Notes: a model not told the origin generated them from the letters alone. Counted from the first letter of the stretch, positions 8,397 to 17,788 are shown. The stretch: DNA of 64,000 bases from Methanobrevibacter sp. (GCA_017434525.1 JAFRFD010000149.1:41869-105868); one strand, 5' to 3'. Numbers and translations: made by a program.

Positions 8397-9224
8397 CTAT
8401 TCATGGATAGTGAAACCGTATTCGACGAATACATCTTTAGCTTCTTTTGTTTGTAAAAAATCCATAAATGCTTGTGCAGCTTCTGAATCAGTTGAATTTT
8501 TGAGTAAAGCAACAGGATAGATAACTGGAGTTTTTAAAGTATCATTGGAAGCTTCACAAACTACTTTAACACCATCATTGGATTTAGCATCAGTGGAGTA
8601 TACAATACCATAATCTGCAGATCCTTCAGCTACTTGGTTTAATACTGCAGTTACACTAGTACCTAAAGATAATTTGGATTGAACATCATCCCAAATACCA
8701 GTACTATTTAATACTTCTTTACCATATTGTCCTGCAGGTACAGATTCAGGGTCACCAATTGCAATGGTACCATTAGCATCTTTTAAATCTTTGAATGATA
8801 AAATTGTGGAATTTGAGTCAGCAGGTACAATTAAAACTACTTTATTTTCTAAGAATTGAAGATTGGTGGAATTGTCTACTAAACCTTCTTCAGCTAAGCC
8901 GTTCATCTGTTTGTTAGCAGCTGACATGAATACATCTGCTTTTAGACCATTTTCAATTTGAGTTTTTAAATCCCCACTTGAAGCATATGTTGGAGTAACT
9001 TTTACACCAGGATATTTTTGTTCAAACATAGGAATTAACTTTTCATCATAAACATTTTTTAAACTAGCTGCAGCAGCTAGATTAACTTCTTGTCCAGTTA
9101 AATTAGCGTTACTAGAATCATTACTGCCTAAAAAATCAAAAAATCCAGCAGAACATGAACCTACACTAACAACAACTACAGCTACTAAAATAGCAGCAAG
9201 CAATAATTTTTTCATAGATTTCAT
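8397..9224 (-). CDS. modA: Molybdate-binding lipoprotein of ABC transporter
   Basis: This 275-residue secreted binding protein starts with a hydrophobic signal segment ending in VGSCSA, a lipobox-like site whose Cys could carry a lipid anchor. The mature part has the ModA features AAASLKNV, PTYASSGDLKTQIENG and ADVFMSAA, which form the oxyanion pocket in the family. AAAGGAGA before the first ATG supports that start over the Met four codons in. It captures molybdate outside the cell and delivers it to ModB. Confidence 0.93.
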   Translation of the reverse strand: MKSMKKLLLAAILVAVVVVSVGSCSAGFFDFLGSNDSSNANLTGQEVNLAAAASLKNVYDEKLIPMFEQKYPGVKVTPTYASSGDLKTQIENGLKADVFMSAANKQMNGLAEEGLVDNSTNLQFLENKVVLIVPADSNSTILSFKDLKDANGTIAIGDPESVPAGQYGKEVLNSTGIWDDVQSKLSLGTSVTAVLNQVAEGSADYGIVYSTDAKSNDGVKVVCEASNDTLKTPVIYPVALLKNSTDSEAAQAFMDFLQTKEAKDVFVEYGFTIHE

Positions 9225-9818
9225 AGATATTCTCCTTTTTAAGTAATTTAAACAAATATACTATCAGACATCAAATACATAATCAAAGATTCCTACAAAG
9301 ACAATGCATATCTATTATCTTATGTAGACGAATTAAGTATGAAAATAACTTTGTTTATTTATTTATAGTTACAAAACAGAGATAATAATCTTGCAACAAC
9401 CAAATAATATTAATAAATACATTTTTATTCAATTTACAATATTTTCCCTCATTCGTTTACCATCTTAAATTAAAATTTAATTACACTGATTAGTAATTAA
9501 ACTTTAATTCATAATGATATATAAATATTTTCATATCGGATTAATTATCTCATTGAATAATTAGAAATCATATGCCTAAAAGTTGTAAACTTTAAAAATT
9601 TCGTTAGTAATCTATTTCAGATAAACTATTTTTTAACAAAAAACATATAAAAGTTTTGTTATGAAAAATTTAAAATAAATAACATATCGAAAATAAAAAA
9701 ATAAAAATAAAATAATTTAATTTAGAAATGAAAGCAAATTATTATGAATTACGAATGATATAAAAATTATAATCAATAACATTCATGTCGGAAATCTTAC
9801 TGAATTTAAAATACCTGA
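9225..9818. other. 594-nt gene-free region between the fmdE-like gene and modA
   Basis: The stretch is very A/T-rich and shows no convincing gene on either strand. For leftward transcription of modA it offers two TATA-like elements, at about 9518-9526 and about 9358-9367. Using the distal one would give modA a leader of roughly 270 nt. A perfect inverted repeat, TAATTAT (9542-9548) and ATAATTA (9557-9563), lies upstream of the distal element. Because these are pure A/T words, the repeat may be chance. The 3' end of the fmdE-like transcript also falls here. Confidence 0.5.
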
Positions 9819-10388
9819 CTAATCTTCAATTAATTCATAATATGAACCTTCAGCACATGAAATACATATTGGTTTTCCACTCCTAACCAAATGTCTACCA
9901 TCACTTACTTTTTCCCCACATACACTACACCATACCGCAGTATGAAGTTTTCCAGGCATTTGAGATTCTTTTAAATCAACTTTAACATTTTCAACATTAA
10001 ATAAATCTTCAGCAGGAGTATTCTTAAATCTTTCAATCATCTCGTGTTTTGTCTCTTTAATTTTATCTTTTTTATTAGCATCTGCATCAGAAACTCTTAA
10101 AGCCTCTCCAGTATCCATATTATAAAAAGTTACTGCAAATTTTCCATAATACATTTGTTTTAGAGAACGTTTACCCATGGAACATTTTGTTACTGCTTGA
10201 ACTGCATCAGCCATACATCGGTCAATTTCTAAAAATACAATTAAATTTTTATGTCTCCTATTCAACTCCATTCCCATTAATTCCATTCCATACATTGCAA
10301 GTTTTGTCCCAATGGCAATTCCCCCACAAATCTCTCCATGAAATTCACCCGCCATTTTTAACTGTTCCATATATTCATCTTGATTCAA
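9819..10388 (-). CDS. FmdE-like protein (formylmethanofuran dehydrogenase subunit E domain plus zinc ribbon)
   Basis: This 189-residue protein starts at a TTG (10386-10388) preceded 5 nt upstream by AAGGAGGAGT; no ATG fits that site. The FmdE domain is recognisable by FHGEICGGIAIG near residue 17, EIDRCMADAVQAVTKCSMGKRSL and the following FAVTFYN strand. A C-terminal treble-clef or zinc-ribbon motif follows (CSVCGEKV, then CISCAEG). FmdE proteins co-purify with molybdenum formylmethanofuran dehydrogenase in some methanogens, but their chemistry is unsettled. Placement upstream of modABC on the same strand suggests a role tied to molybdenum or molybdopterin enzymes. That link is inferred from neighbourhood. 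Confidence 0.88.
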   Translation of the reverse strand: MNQDEYMEQLKMAGEFHGEICGGIAIGTKLAMYGMELMGMELNRRHKNLIVFLEIDRCMADAVQAVTKCSMGKRSLKQMYYGKFAVTFYNMDTGEALRVSDADANKKDKIKETKHEMIERFKNTPAEDLFNVENVKVDLKESQMPGKLHTAVWCSVCGEKVSDGRHLVRSGKPICISCAEGSYYELIED

Positions 10389-10495
10389 TATTACTCCTCC
10401 TTTAATTATACTATTGAATTTGTATTTACTTTTAAACAATCTTTTCTAATAACTTATTAATAATATAAATTAAAATATTATAATGAGGTGTAATG

Positions 10496-10903
10496 ATGTC
10501 AGATATTCAAAAAATAGATGATATATTAACAAAAGCAGAAGTATTCTACCTTGCAACAGTCGATGGCGAAAAGCCAAAAGTAAGACCATTAGGATTCCAT
10601 TTACTATTTGACGATAAAATTTACTTTGGTGTTGGAACCTTTAAAGAAGTCTACAAACAAATGGAAGCCAATCCAAAAGTTGAAGTTGCAGCATGGGATG
10701 GAGAACACTTCTTAAGATATTACGGAACTGCAGACTTAACCAAAAATGAAGCAGTAGTTGAAAAGGCATTTGAACTCATGCCGGAAATAGCTGAAGCATA
10801 CAAATCTAACGGCTGGGAAATGGGAGTATTTTTCCTAAACGATGCCACAGCCGAAATTAGAAATATGTTTGCTATTGAAGAATCATATGAATTCAAGTAT
10901 TAA
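10496..10903 (+). CDS. Pyridoxamine 5'-phosphate oxidase-fold flavoprotein
   Basis: This 135-residue protein belongs to the split-barrel, FMN/F420-binding PPOX superfamily. Indicators are ATVDGEKPKVRPLGF at residues about 19-33, the strand after it (KIYFGVGTFKEVYKQ), and AAWDGEHFLRYYGTA. Its short length resembles NimA-like reductases rather than true PdxH. Two ATG codons are adjacent; the second (10496) has better spacing from GAGGTG. It is divergent from the fmdE-like gene and closes with a strong hairpin terminator. Confidence 0.85.
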   Translation: MSDIQKIDDILTKAEVFYLATVDGEKPKVRPLGFHLLFDDKIYFGVGTFKEVYKQMEANPKVEVAAWDGEHFLRYYGTADLTKNEAVVEKAFELMPEIAEAYKSNGWEMGVFFLNDATAEIRNMFAIEESYEFKY

Positions 10904-10920
10904 TGACCATCATTAATACT
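10896..10920. terminator. Perfect 11-bp hairpin between convergent genes
   Basis: AGTATTAATGA and TCATTAATACT flank a CCA loop and include the stop codon of the PPOX-fold gene. The rightward side continues with a run of T (CAAACTTTTTTT), as in intrinsic terminators. Confidence 0.75.
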
Positions 10921-10930
10921 CAAACTTTTT

Positions 10931-12316
10931 TTAAACATGCTTAATATTTGTATAATCTGATATTTCAGAATTAAATGTACATAAATCATTAATGTTTAAA
11001 TCATGAACATTATTGTGTCCAGTAATTCTTGCAAATGTTTTTAACTCTTCGTTTGAAACCCTTAGATAATTTTCAACTCTTTTAGAAGCAACTTCTATTT
11101 TTAACCTTTTTCGTAACTCTTCATCTTGAGTTGCAACACCAACAGGACAATCACCAGTATCACAAATCCTATATTGTTGACATGCTGCTGCAATCATGGC
11201 GGCAGTCCCAATAGCTATTGCATCCGCTCCCATTGCCAGTGCTTTTGCAAAATCAGAAGATACTCTTAATCCACCGGTTATTGTTAATGAAATATCACTT
11301 TCATGTTCATCTAAGAATTTTCTAGCTCTTGCAAGAGCATAGATTGTTGGAACTGAAGTTGAATCCCTTATTAGTTTTGGACTTGCGCCAGTTGATCCTC
11401 CACGACCATCAATGGTTATGAAATCAGGTTCAGCATATAGAACATGTTCTAAATCATCCTCAATTCTACCAGCTGCAAATTTTAGGCCTATTGGCCTTCC
11501 ACAAGAACGTTCTCTTAACTCATCCACCAAACCTCTTAAATCTTCCTTAGTTTCAATACCTGGAATTGTTGCGGGCGAGTGAATGTTCTCCCCTAAAGGT
11601 TTCCCTCTGATTTCAGCAATTTCAGAAGTGACTTTTTCAGCTTGAAGTTGACCTCCAAGACCTGGTTTTGTTGCCTGACCTATTTTAATTTCAATTGCGT
11701 CTGCATTTTTTAAATTATCCTCTGTTACAGAGTATTGATTTGGAACATATTCAAAGATGTATTTATATGCATTTTTCATTTCTTCCGGAAGAATTCCCCC
11801 TTCACCACTACATTGAGCGGTTTTTACAGCTGCGCTTCCTTTAGCCAACGCTATTTTAGTTTCTCTTGAAAGGGCACCGAAAGACATGTGAGTGATGTAG
11901 ATTGGACTTTCAATAATTAACGGTTTTTTGGCATTTTTGCCTATAACTGTCTGAGTATTTACATCAACACTTGATTCTAATGGTTGTGGATTTAATTGAT
12001 TTCCTAAAATTAGTATATCATCCCAATTAGGCATTGGCAGTTCCGTATACATTGCAGCAACAATACTTTCACCTGTGATTGCCATCTGATGGATTGAATC
12101 CATGGCCCTTATGTCTTTATCGCTTTTTGCATATATTTTATCATAAGACAGGTTAGAGTCTTCTTGAACTGTATTTTCACTAGATTGGGAATTTTCAACC
12201 TTAACAAATTTAGATATCGGTTGGCCGCAAATCGGACATTTATCTAAATTTTTCAAACGTGTCCCTGTTGCTTCTTCATTGTGAATATGACCGCAAATAG
12301 TGCATTTGTATATCAT
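10931..12316 (-). CDS. Rubredoxin-fused glutamate synthase-like FMN oxidoreductase
   Basis: This is a 461-residue protein from ATG 12316; an ATG three codons earlier is possible but leaves no room for a binding site. Residues 1-40 form a rubredoxin-like iron site (CTICG and CPICG). The rest is the glutamate synthase FMN domain: SGEGGILPEEM, TIDGRGGSTGASP, ITGGLRVSSDFAKALAMGAD and the cysteine cluster CQQYRICDTGDCPVGV for a 3Fe-4S or 4Fe-4S centre. This is the archaeal stand-alone form, lacking the glutaminase domain of large GltB. It may make glutamate with ammonia or a partner amidotransferase, but other alpha-keto substrates are possible. Confidence 0.9.
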   Translation of the reverse strand: MIYKCTICGHIHNEEATGTRLKNLDKCPICGQPISKFVKVENSQSSENTVQEDSNLSYDKIYAKSDKDIRAMDSIHQMAITGESIVAAMYTELPMPNWDDILILGNQLNPQPLESSVDVNTQTVIGKNAKKPLIIESPIYITHMSFGALSRETKIALAKGSAAVKTAQCSGEGGILPEEMKNAYKYIFEYVPNQYSVTEDNLKNADAIEIKIGQATKPGLGGQLQAEKVTSEIAEIRGKPLGENIHSPATIPGIETKEDLRGLVDELRERSCGRPIGLKFAAGRIEDDLEHVLYAEPDFITIDGRGGSTGASPKLIRDSTSVPTIYALARARKFLDEHESDISLTITGGLRVSSDFAKALAMGADAIAIGTAAMIAAACQQYRICDTGDCPVGVATQDEELRKRLKIEVASKRVENYLRVSNEELKTFARITGHNNVHDLNINDLCTFNSEISDYTNIKHV

Positions 12317-12362
12317 GATAACCATCCCATAGGGTTATAAAGTAACGGCATGATATATATAG

Positions 12363-13085
12363 TTATTCATTGCAAATTTCATTGACAATTGCCAATGCAT
12401 TAAGAGTTCTTGGAAAACCAATATACGGCATTATTACTGTTATTGCAGATATCAATTTTTCCTTTTCATTTCCAACAGCCAAATTACCTTGAGTATGGCC
12501 CCTAAGTTGATTTTCACATCCTCCAAGAGATGCAATGAAAACGAATGTTATTAGTTCTCTTTGCTGGTCATTCAATCCATCGCGTGTGTAGAAATCCCCA
12601 AAACAAAATCCTTCTAAGAACCTATTGAAATGCTGTTGGTCTTCAGGAGTGTTATCATTCATCATCTGAATCATTTCAGCTCCAAAATATCTTTCCTGAA
12701 GTTCACGGCCTTTTTCATGTCTATTTTCGGAATTTGTATTTGATCTATTCTCTAAAGGCATTTTGATTCCTTTTTTCTCGAATACCTTAATTACCACTCC
12801 AAAAAAGTTGTGCGCACGGCCAAATCCAACATAAGGAACTGACTGATATAACAATTCCTTTACTTCCTCCGGAGTGATATCCATGTCCAAAGCTGACATC
12901 AAAATCTTTTTAAAAGCTTTAGGGGATTGGCATGCAATTAAACTAGCTAAAGTGACTAAAATGGATTCTTTTTCCGCGAGTGTTGAATATTCAAATACTT
13001 CCCCATATGCAAAATTCTTGAATATTTCATGAAATTCAGGGTCATTTTTTTCAATTCTTCCAAAATTATCGAAAAGTTCATTCAT
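12363..13085 (-). CDS. Tandem carboxymuconolactone decarboxylase (AhpD-like) protein
   Basis: This 240-residue protein is built from two AhpD-like helical domains. The first (about 20-105) has LASLIACQSPKAFKKIL and VPYVGFGRAHNFF; the second (about 140-238) has IASLGGCENQLRGHTQGNL and MPYIGFPRTLNAL. Each keeps one Cys, and the second keeps the Cys-x6-His spacing. The Cys-x-x-Cys of peroxidatic AhpD is absent. Such proteins in methanogens are of unknown function, probably redox or dehalogenation-like chemistry. No Shine-Dalgarno is visible. It lies between the glutamate-synthase-like gene and the symporter operon, all leftward. Confidence 0.88.
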   Translation of the reverse strand: MNELFDNFGRIEKNDPEFHEIFKNFAYGEVFEYSTLAEKESILVTLASLIACQSPKAFKKILMSALDMDITPEEVKELLYQSVPYVGFGRAHNFFGVVIKVFEKKGIKMPLENRSNTNSENRHEKGRELQERYFGAEMIQMMNDNTPEDQQHFNRFLEGFCFGDFYTRDGLNDQQRELITFVFIASLGGCENQLRGHTQGNLAVGNEKEKLISAITVIMPYIGFPRTLNALAIVNEICNE

Positions 13086-13138
13086 GAAAATAAATCTATA
13101 AAATAAGTTATAAAAAATTTGTCAAAAAAATAAGAAAA

Positions 13139-13159
13139 GAAGAAAGAAAATCTTTCTTC
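13139..13159 (-). terminator. Hairpin terminator after the symporter operon
   Basis: GAAGAAAGA and TCTTTCTTC pair perfectly around an AAA loop. Read leftward, the hairpin is followed by TTTTCTTATTTTTTT. It lies 7 nt beyond the stop of the 37-residue gene, which places that gene inside the symporter transcript. Confidence 0.75.
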
Positions 13160-13166
13160 CACAGAG

Positions 13167-13280
13167 CTAATCTCCTTTATTCCAGTTTACAATACCATAA
13201 ACAATACATAAAAGTGTTGATAATATGATTCCAAGATATACTCCCCAAATCCATGGGTCTTCAATTCCTAAAATTGCCAT
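13167..13280 (-). CDS. Small symporter accessory membrane protein (37 residues)
   Basis: A 37-codon gene reads MAILGIEDPWIWGVYLGIIL, then a hydrophobic stretch to VNWNKGD and a TAG stop. It begins inside the stop of the symporter gene: the sequence TAATG shares its middle A between the two. The product has an amphipathic start rich in Trp and one membrane helix. Small proteins with DPWIW-like starts beside SSS-family symporters are known as putative accessory subunits. The overlap, the conserved-looking motif and the terminator directly after it all support a real gene. It presumably stabilises or modulates the symporter. Confidence 0.85.
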   Translation of the reverse strand: MAILGIEDPWIWGVYLGIILSTLLCIVYGIVNWNKGD

Positions 13281-14890
13281 TATGCATCACTTCCTTTTGT
13301 ATCTATGTTTGAAAATGCTTTATCAATAACATCTTCTGCTGGAGGTTTGGTAAGCAGGCTTACAACAATTGTAAGTATTGCTGAGACCGGAACTGCTATC
13401 AACATTACGTCAATGAAAGGCCATGGTGCATTTGGTAATAAAGTTTCAACACCACATATGAATTTACAGATTCCAAGACCCACTGCAGTTTTCTTGAATA
13501 CGAATATCATCCAGAATAAACTTACCAATGTTCCTGAAACGATTCCTGCAATAGCTCCTAGTCTTGTAATTCCTTTCCAGTAAAGCGCTCCTAAGAACAC
13601 TGGCAAGAATGCTGCTGCACATATTTCAAAGAACAGACTTGTTCCGAGTGCAACTACACTTCCCGGAAGTGAATATGCCATTATTAATGCCAGAATAATA
13701 GCTATTAAAATACCAACTCTTGAAATGCTTACTTGGTCGAGTTTCTGTTTGGATTTATCTCTTATTGTACCATAGATATCCACACCGAATGCTGTACCTT
13801 GTGTATGGAGTTGTGAGGATATTGTTGACATTGCTGCAGCAATCAGGGAAAGTAAGAAGATGTATACAAACCATTCAGGCAGTGCCATTGTAATAAATGT
13901 TGGAATAACCTTATCGATGTTTCCTCCAACGACATCCACTGCAATCTTGCCCAGTTTATCATAGAAGTATACATTTGAAAGTGATCCTACGATATATGCA
14001 GTTGTTGGCATGATTGCAATGAAAATACCTCCAATTAAAACAGACCTGTTCAATTCCTTATCTGATTTAACTGTCATGAACCTTACAATCAATGAAGGTT
14101 GTGCGAGTACTCCAATACCTACACCAATTAATGTTGAAGACACAAGTGACCACCAGAACGGTGTTCCGAACTCTGGGAATGCCGTCCATCCTGTTCCTCC
14201 CGTTGCAAGAGCCTCGGCAGGATATAGATTGACCATATTGGTCAATGCTGTGTTTGCAGTGTCGACTCCACCAAGCAACCAATATACGAAAACAAGCAAG
14301 AACACCATTGCAACAACCATGATGGTTCCTTGAAGTGCGTCTGTATACATTACACCACGAATTCCACCGAACAATACATAGAATGTGATAATAATTGATA
14401 AAATTAAAAGTGCGATACTGAAATCAATCAATAATGATGATTCCAAAAATCTTGCAGCACCAATCAATACTACTGCTGCATAAAGAGGCATTGCACAGAA
14501 GATTATTAGTCCTGAGAAATAATGGACGAATTTAGAGTCAAAACGTTTGCCCAAAAACTCAGGGAAAGTCAAAGATTCCAAAGCATGCCCCATTCTACGG
14601 GTTCTTTTTCCTAAAAATACAAATGCGATGAATACACCAATGATAATGTTTAAGAATGCTAACCATAAAACACTCATACCATATTGGCTTGCAACTCCTC
14701 CAAAACCAACGATAGCCGCTGTCGAAATAAACGTAGCCCCATAACTCATTGCCATGATGAATGGGTGAGTATCCTTACCGGCAATCATAAAGTCTTCAGA
14801 GGAATTAGTTTTTTTGTATGCGTAATAACCTACAAAAACAAGTGCAAATATGTAGATTATAAAAACAATTGCTAAAATCATTACGTTCAT
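13280..14890 (-). CDS. Sodium:solute symporter (SSS family)
   Basis: This 536-residue protein has about 13 membrane helices and the LeuT-fold sodium symporter pattern. Markers are YKKTNSSEDFMIAGK after helix 1, GGVASQYGMSVLW, GGIRGVMYTDALQG in the middle and LSLIAAAMSTISSQLH in the sodium-site helix. The substrate is undetermined; pantothenate, proline and small monocarboxylates are the usual SSS options. GAGGTAATTAATT precedes the ATG. Its stop overlaps the start of the small accessory gene, so the two should be made together. No other pathway gene lies adjacent to suggest the solute. Confidence 0.9.
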   Translation of the reverse strand: MNVMILAIVFIIYIFALVFVGYYAYKKTNSSEDFMIAGKDTHPFIMAMSYGATFISTAAIVGFGGVASQYGMSVLWLAFLNIIIGVFIAFVFLGKRTRRMGHALESLTFPEFLGKRFDSKFVHYFSGLIIFCAMPLYAAVVLIGAARFLESSLLIDFSIALLILSIIITFYVLFGGIRGVMYTDALQGTIMVVAMVFLLVFVYWLLGGVDTANTALTNMVNLYPAEALATGGTGWTAFPEFGTPFWWSLVSSTLIGVGIGVLAQPSLIVRFMTVKSDKELNRSVLIGGIFIAIMPTTAYIVGSLSNVYFYDKLGKIAVDVVGGNIDKVIPTFITMALPEWFVYIFLLSLIAAAMSTISSQLHTQGTAFGVDIYGTIRDKSKQKLDQVSISRVGILIAIILALIMAYSLPGSVVALGTSLFFEICAAAFLPVFLGALYWKGITRLGAIAGIVSGTLVSLFWMIFVFKKTAVGLGICKFICGVETLLPNAPWPFIDVMLIAVPVSAILTIVVSLLTKPPAEDVIDKAFSNIDTKGSDA

Positions 14891-14982
14891 AATTAATTAC
14901 CTCTAAAAAAATATTAACAGATTAATATTACATTAATATTTTTTATTTAGGAATATATTTAAATATTACTATTATATACATT

Positions 14983-15002
14983 AATGTACTTTTTTGTACA
15001 TT
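14983..15002. terminator. Inverted repeat between TPR gene end and symporter promoter
   Basis: AATGTAC and GTACATT flank six T. It begins at the stop codon of the leftward TPR gene, so it can end that transcript. It also lies about 100 nt before the symporter start, so an operator role is possible. Confidence 0.5.
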
Positions 15003-15796
15003 CACATTATTTTAAAAGAAACTCCATTAATCCTGCCGCAGCAGACCCCATTTTCCTCATAACTCCTCAATAGAGAAATTGCATCATCAACAGGGATTTC
15101 CACCTCTTCATTCAAATGAACATTAACGCCTAATTTTTTACTTAATTCATCATAAACAACAGATTTTAGCATCTTAATCGAATCATCACCAAAATCACCA
15201 TTCAAATTATCCACAATCACAAGACAATCGTCAAATTTAGATATGAACAATTTAAGCAAAAATACATATATTACTTCAATCCCCTGGTTGTCAACGATAC
15301 CCCAAAGCCTATCTGCACAACTATCAATCATTTCATCATCATCCAAATCAATTCCGATTATTGATTTTTCACGGATTGCCTCCTCAAAGCAATCATCTAT
15401 TTCCAAAGCCCTGTCGCAAAATTTTAAGGCATTGGCATAATCACCCAGGAGCCTGTAAAACTGGGACACGGCAAGCAACATCCTTTTATTATCTGGAGAA
15501 ATGACCCTTTCAAAAGTTTTTAATGCATTGAAAGCTTCCTTGTCTTCATCCAATGCAATATGACATCTAATTTTCTCATAAAGTAGCAATTCATCTTCAG
15601 GATCTTCGCCCAACAAGGATTCAATTAAAAACAATGCCTCATCATACCTTTTCAGTTCCATCAAGCAGGTAATCTTGAAAATCAAGACATACATATAATC
15701 CTCATCATCCTCACCAACCCCATCAAAATATTCTAATGCTCCTTCATAATTTTCATCATTAAACTCAACTCTACCTTTTTTAATTTTAGAATTCAT
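15002..15796 (-). CDS. Tetratricopeptide repeat protein
   Basis: This 264-residue acidic protein has TPR-type helix pairs across residues about 5-150, for example GRVEFNDENYEGALEYF, LLAVSQFYRLLGDYANALKF and CDRALEIDDCFEEAI. The C-terminal third is not obviously TPR. The ATG at 15796 follows GGTGAT by 5 nt; an in-frame TTG four codons upstream is less likely. TPR proteins act as scaffolds for protein contacts and the partner is unknown. The gene is monocistronic. Confidence 0.85.
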   Translation of the reverse strand: MNSKIKKGRVEFNDENYEGALEYFDGVGEDDEDYMYVLIFKITCLMELKRYDEALFLIESLLGEDPEDELLLYEKIRCHIALDEDKEAFNALKTFERVISPDNKRMLLAVSQFYRLLGDYANALKFCDRALEIDDCFEEAIREKSIIGIDLDDDEMIDSCADRLWGIVDNQGIEVIYVFLLKLFISKFDDCLVIVDNLNGDFGDDSIKMLKSVVYDELSKKLGVNVHLNEEVEIPVDDAISLLRSYEENGVCCGRINGVSFKIM

Positions 15797-16025
15797 AGTT
15801 ATCACCAAGTAAAAATATAATCTAAAGACTATAAATACTTTATTTAAAAAATAAAGTGAAAATTTATATTTATTTGTAAAAAAACAAGCCTAAAACAATA
15901 TTGAATTTAAAATATTGACAATGAATCAAAATGATGATTGAAAAATTAAACAATATAACAAAGTTTTATATTAAGGAAGGCATATAATTAAAAATGTTAT
16001 AATAAATCATTAAAATAGGGATACC

Positions 16026-17327
16026 ATGTTTTGGAATGAAAAAGCAGAATGTATGGAAAAAAAAGAAAAAGAAAAGATACAACTAGAAAGACTGCAAAAA
16101 ACTGTGAAACTCGCATATGAAAATGTGGAGTTTTACAAAAAACGATTTGATGAAATCGGTTTAAAACCGGAAGACATCAAAACTTTAGAAGACATTGAAA
16201 AAATTCCATTTACAACCAAAAGCGATTTAAGGGAAGCCTATCCATTAGGATTGCTTGCAGTTCCTCGTGAAGAAATCGTGGAAGTTCACGCATCTTCAGG
16301 AACAACCGGAAAACCAACTGTTACTGCATATACCCAAAACGATTTGGACATTTGGGGAGAATGTATTGCACGTGGCCTTAAAATGGCAGGTGCTGAAAAA
16401 GAATACATCATTCAAAATGCTTATGGATATGGACTGTTTACTGGAGGATTTGGTATCCACCACGGCGGAAATAAAATGGGAGCAATCACAATTCCGATTT
16501 CAGCAGGAAACACTCAAAGGCAACTTGACACAATGGTAGATTTCCAAAGTGACATCTTAACATGCACCCCTTCCTATGCAATGTATCTTGGAGAATCAAG
16601 AGAAAAAGCAGGAATTTCATTAGAAGACATTAATCTAAAAGCTGGAATTCATGGAGCTGAAATGTGGACAGATGAGATGAGAAAAAGAATTGAAGCATCA
16701 TTAGGAATCAAAACATTCAACATCTACGGTTTAACTGAAGTTATGGGCCCAGGTGTTGCTCAAGAATGTGAATACCAAAACGGAATGCACATCCAAGATG
16801 ACCAATTCTATCCCGAGCTAATCAATCCCGAAACTGGTGAAACCCTAGACTACGGTGAAAAAGGAGAACTTGTATTGACTTCCCTTACTAAAACCGGAAT
16901 GCCTATTTTAAGATTTAGAACAAAAGACTTGACTTCACTAATAGCTGAAAAATGTGAATGCGGAAGAACTACCGTAAGAATGACCAGAATCACAGGCAGA
17001 AGCGACGATATGCTAAAAATCAAAGGAGTCATGGTGTTCCCATCACAAATTGAAAAAGCATTGCTTAAAATTGAGGGCATCAGCCCTAACTACATGATCC
17101 ATGTAACAAGGCCGGACATTTTAGATGAAGTCGAAGTTAAAGTAGAAGCATCAAAAGAGTTATTCTTCGATGAAATGAAAGAAATGGAAAGAGTGGAAAA
17201 ACAAATTCAGGCATCAATAAGATCTGAAACTGGACTTAGAGTTGATGTTACAATTTGTGAACCTGAAACACTTCCAAGAAGTGAAGGTAAAGCTGTTCGT
17301 GTAATTGATGAAAGGAATTTTGACTAG
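16026..17327 (+). CDS. Phenylacetate-CoA ligase family protein (aryl-acid/coenzyme F390 synthetase type)
   Basis: This 433-residue adenylate-forming enzyme has the ATP loop SSGTTGKPT (about residue 88), an AMP-binding motif [10 protein letters not shown] and the C-terminal hinge region [21 protein letters not shown]. Methanogen members are often labelled coenzyme F390 synthetase, but most fit PaaK-like arylacetate-CoA ligases. The ACT protein follows 8 nt later, a pairing often found with indolepyruvate oxidoreductase, whose genes lie 4 kb away here. The expected reaction is arylacetate + CoA + ATP to arylacetyl-CoA, feeding reverse synthesis of aromatic 2-oxoacids. The substrate is inferred. 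Confidence 0.88.
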   Translation: MFWNEKAECMEKKEKEKIQLERLQKTVKLAYENVEFYKKRFDEIGLKPEDIKTLEDIEKIPFTTKSDLREAYPLGLLAVPREEIVEVHASSGTTGKPTVTAYTQNDLDIWGECIARGLKMAGAEKEYIIQNAYGYGLFTGGFGIHHGGNKMGAITIPISAGNTQRQLDTMVDFQSDILTCTPSYAMYLGESREKAGISLEDINLKAGIHGAEMWTDEMRKRIEASLGIKTFNIYGLTEVMGPGVAQECEYQNGMHIQDDQFYPELINPETGETLDYGEKGELVLTSLTKTGMPILRFRTKDLTSLIAEKCECGRTTVRMTRITGRSDDMLKIKGVMVFPSQIEKALLKIEGISPNYMIHVTRPDILDEVEVKVEASKELFFDEMKEMERVEKQIQASIRSETGLRVDVTICEPETLPRSEGKAVRVIDERNFD

Positions 17328-17335
17328 GTGATAAT

Positions 17336-17767
17336 ATGGCAGTAAAACAAATATCAATTTTCGTAGAAAACAAAGAAGGAAGAATTAAAAAGGCTATTGA
17401 TACCTTGGGTAAATCAAACATTAACATCCGCGCACTTTCAATAGCTGACACAACAAAATACGGAATTTTAAGATTGATTGTTTCAGACAATGAAAAAGCA
17501 ATTGAAGCTCTTGAAAAAGACGGTTTTATTGTAAAAGAAAACGAAGTTATCATCTTGGCCGTTCCTGATGAACCTAATGGATTAAACTCCACTTTAGCAG
17601 TATTTGATGAAAAAGGCATCAATTTAGAATACCTTTATGCATTCGTAAGCAGCAAAACTGATGAAGCTATTGTGGTTATGAGATTAGAAAACATGGAAAA
17701 GGCCATTGATGCTTTAAAAGAAAGCAATGTCAAAATACTAGATTCAGACGATATTAAAGATTTATAG
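17336..17767 (+). CDS. Tandem ACT-domain protein
   Basis: This 143-residue protein is made of two ACT domains. The first (about 1-66) starts KQISIFVENKEGRIKKAIDTL; the second (about 70-138) contains AVPDEPNGLNSTLAVFDEKG and VVMRLENMEKAIDAL. ACT domains bind amino acids and regulate partner enzymes. AGGTGAT overlaps the end of the ligase gene, so the two are co-translated. An aromatic amino acid is the natural ligand guess given the neighbour. The stop codon is embedded in a hairpin terminator. Confidence 0.9.
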   Translation: MAVKQISIFVENKEGRIKKAIDTLGKSNINIRALSIADTTKYGILRLIVSDNEKAIEALEKDGFIVKENEVIILAVPDEPNGLNSTLAVFDEKGINLEYLYAFVSSKTDEAIVVMRLENMEKAIDALKESNVKILDSDDIKDL

Positions 17768-17788
17768 AAAAGATTAACCTCTTTTCTA
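17765..17788 (+). terminator. Hairpin terminator after the ACT-domain gene
   Basis: TAGAAAAGA and TCTTTTCTA form a 9-bp perfect stem around TTAACC. The first arm begins with the stop codon. T-rich sequence follows. Confidence 0.65.

Noticed and set aside
9225..9818. A molybdenum-cofactor riboswitch upstream of modA
   Set aside because: No GC-rich stem set or conserved core is visible in this A/T-rich stretch, and such riboswitches are known from bacteria.
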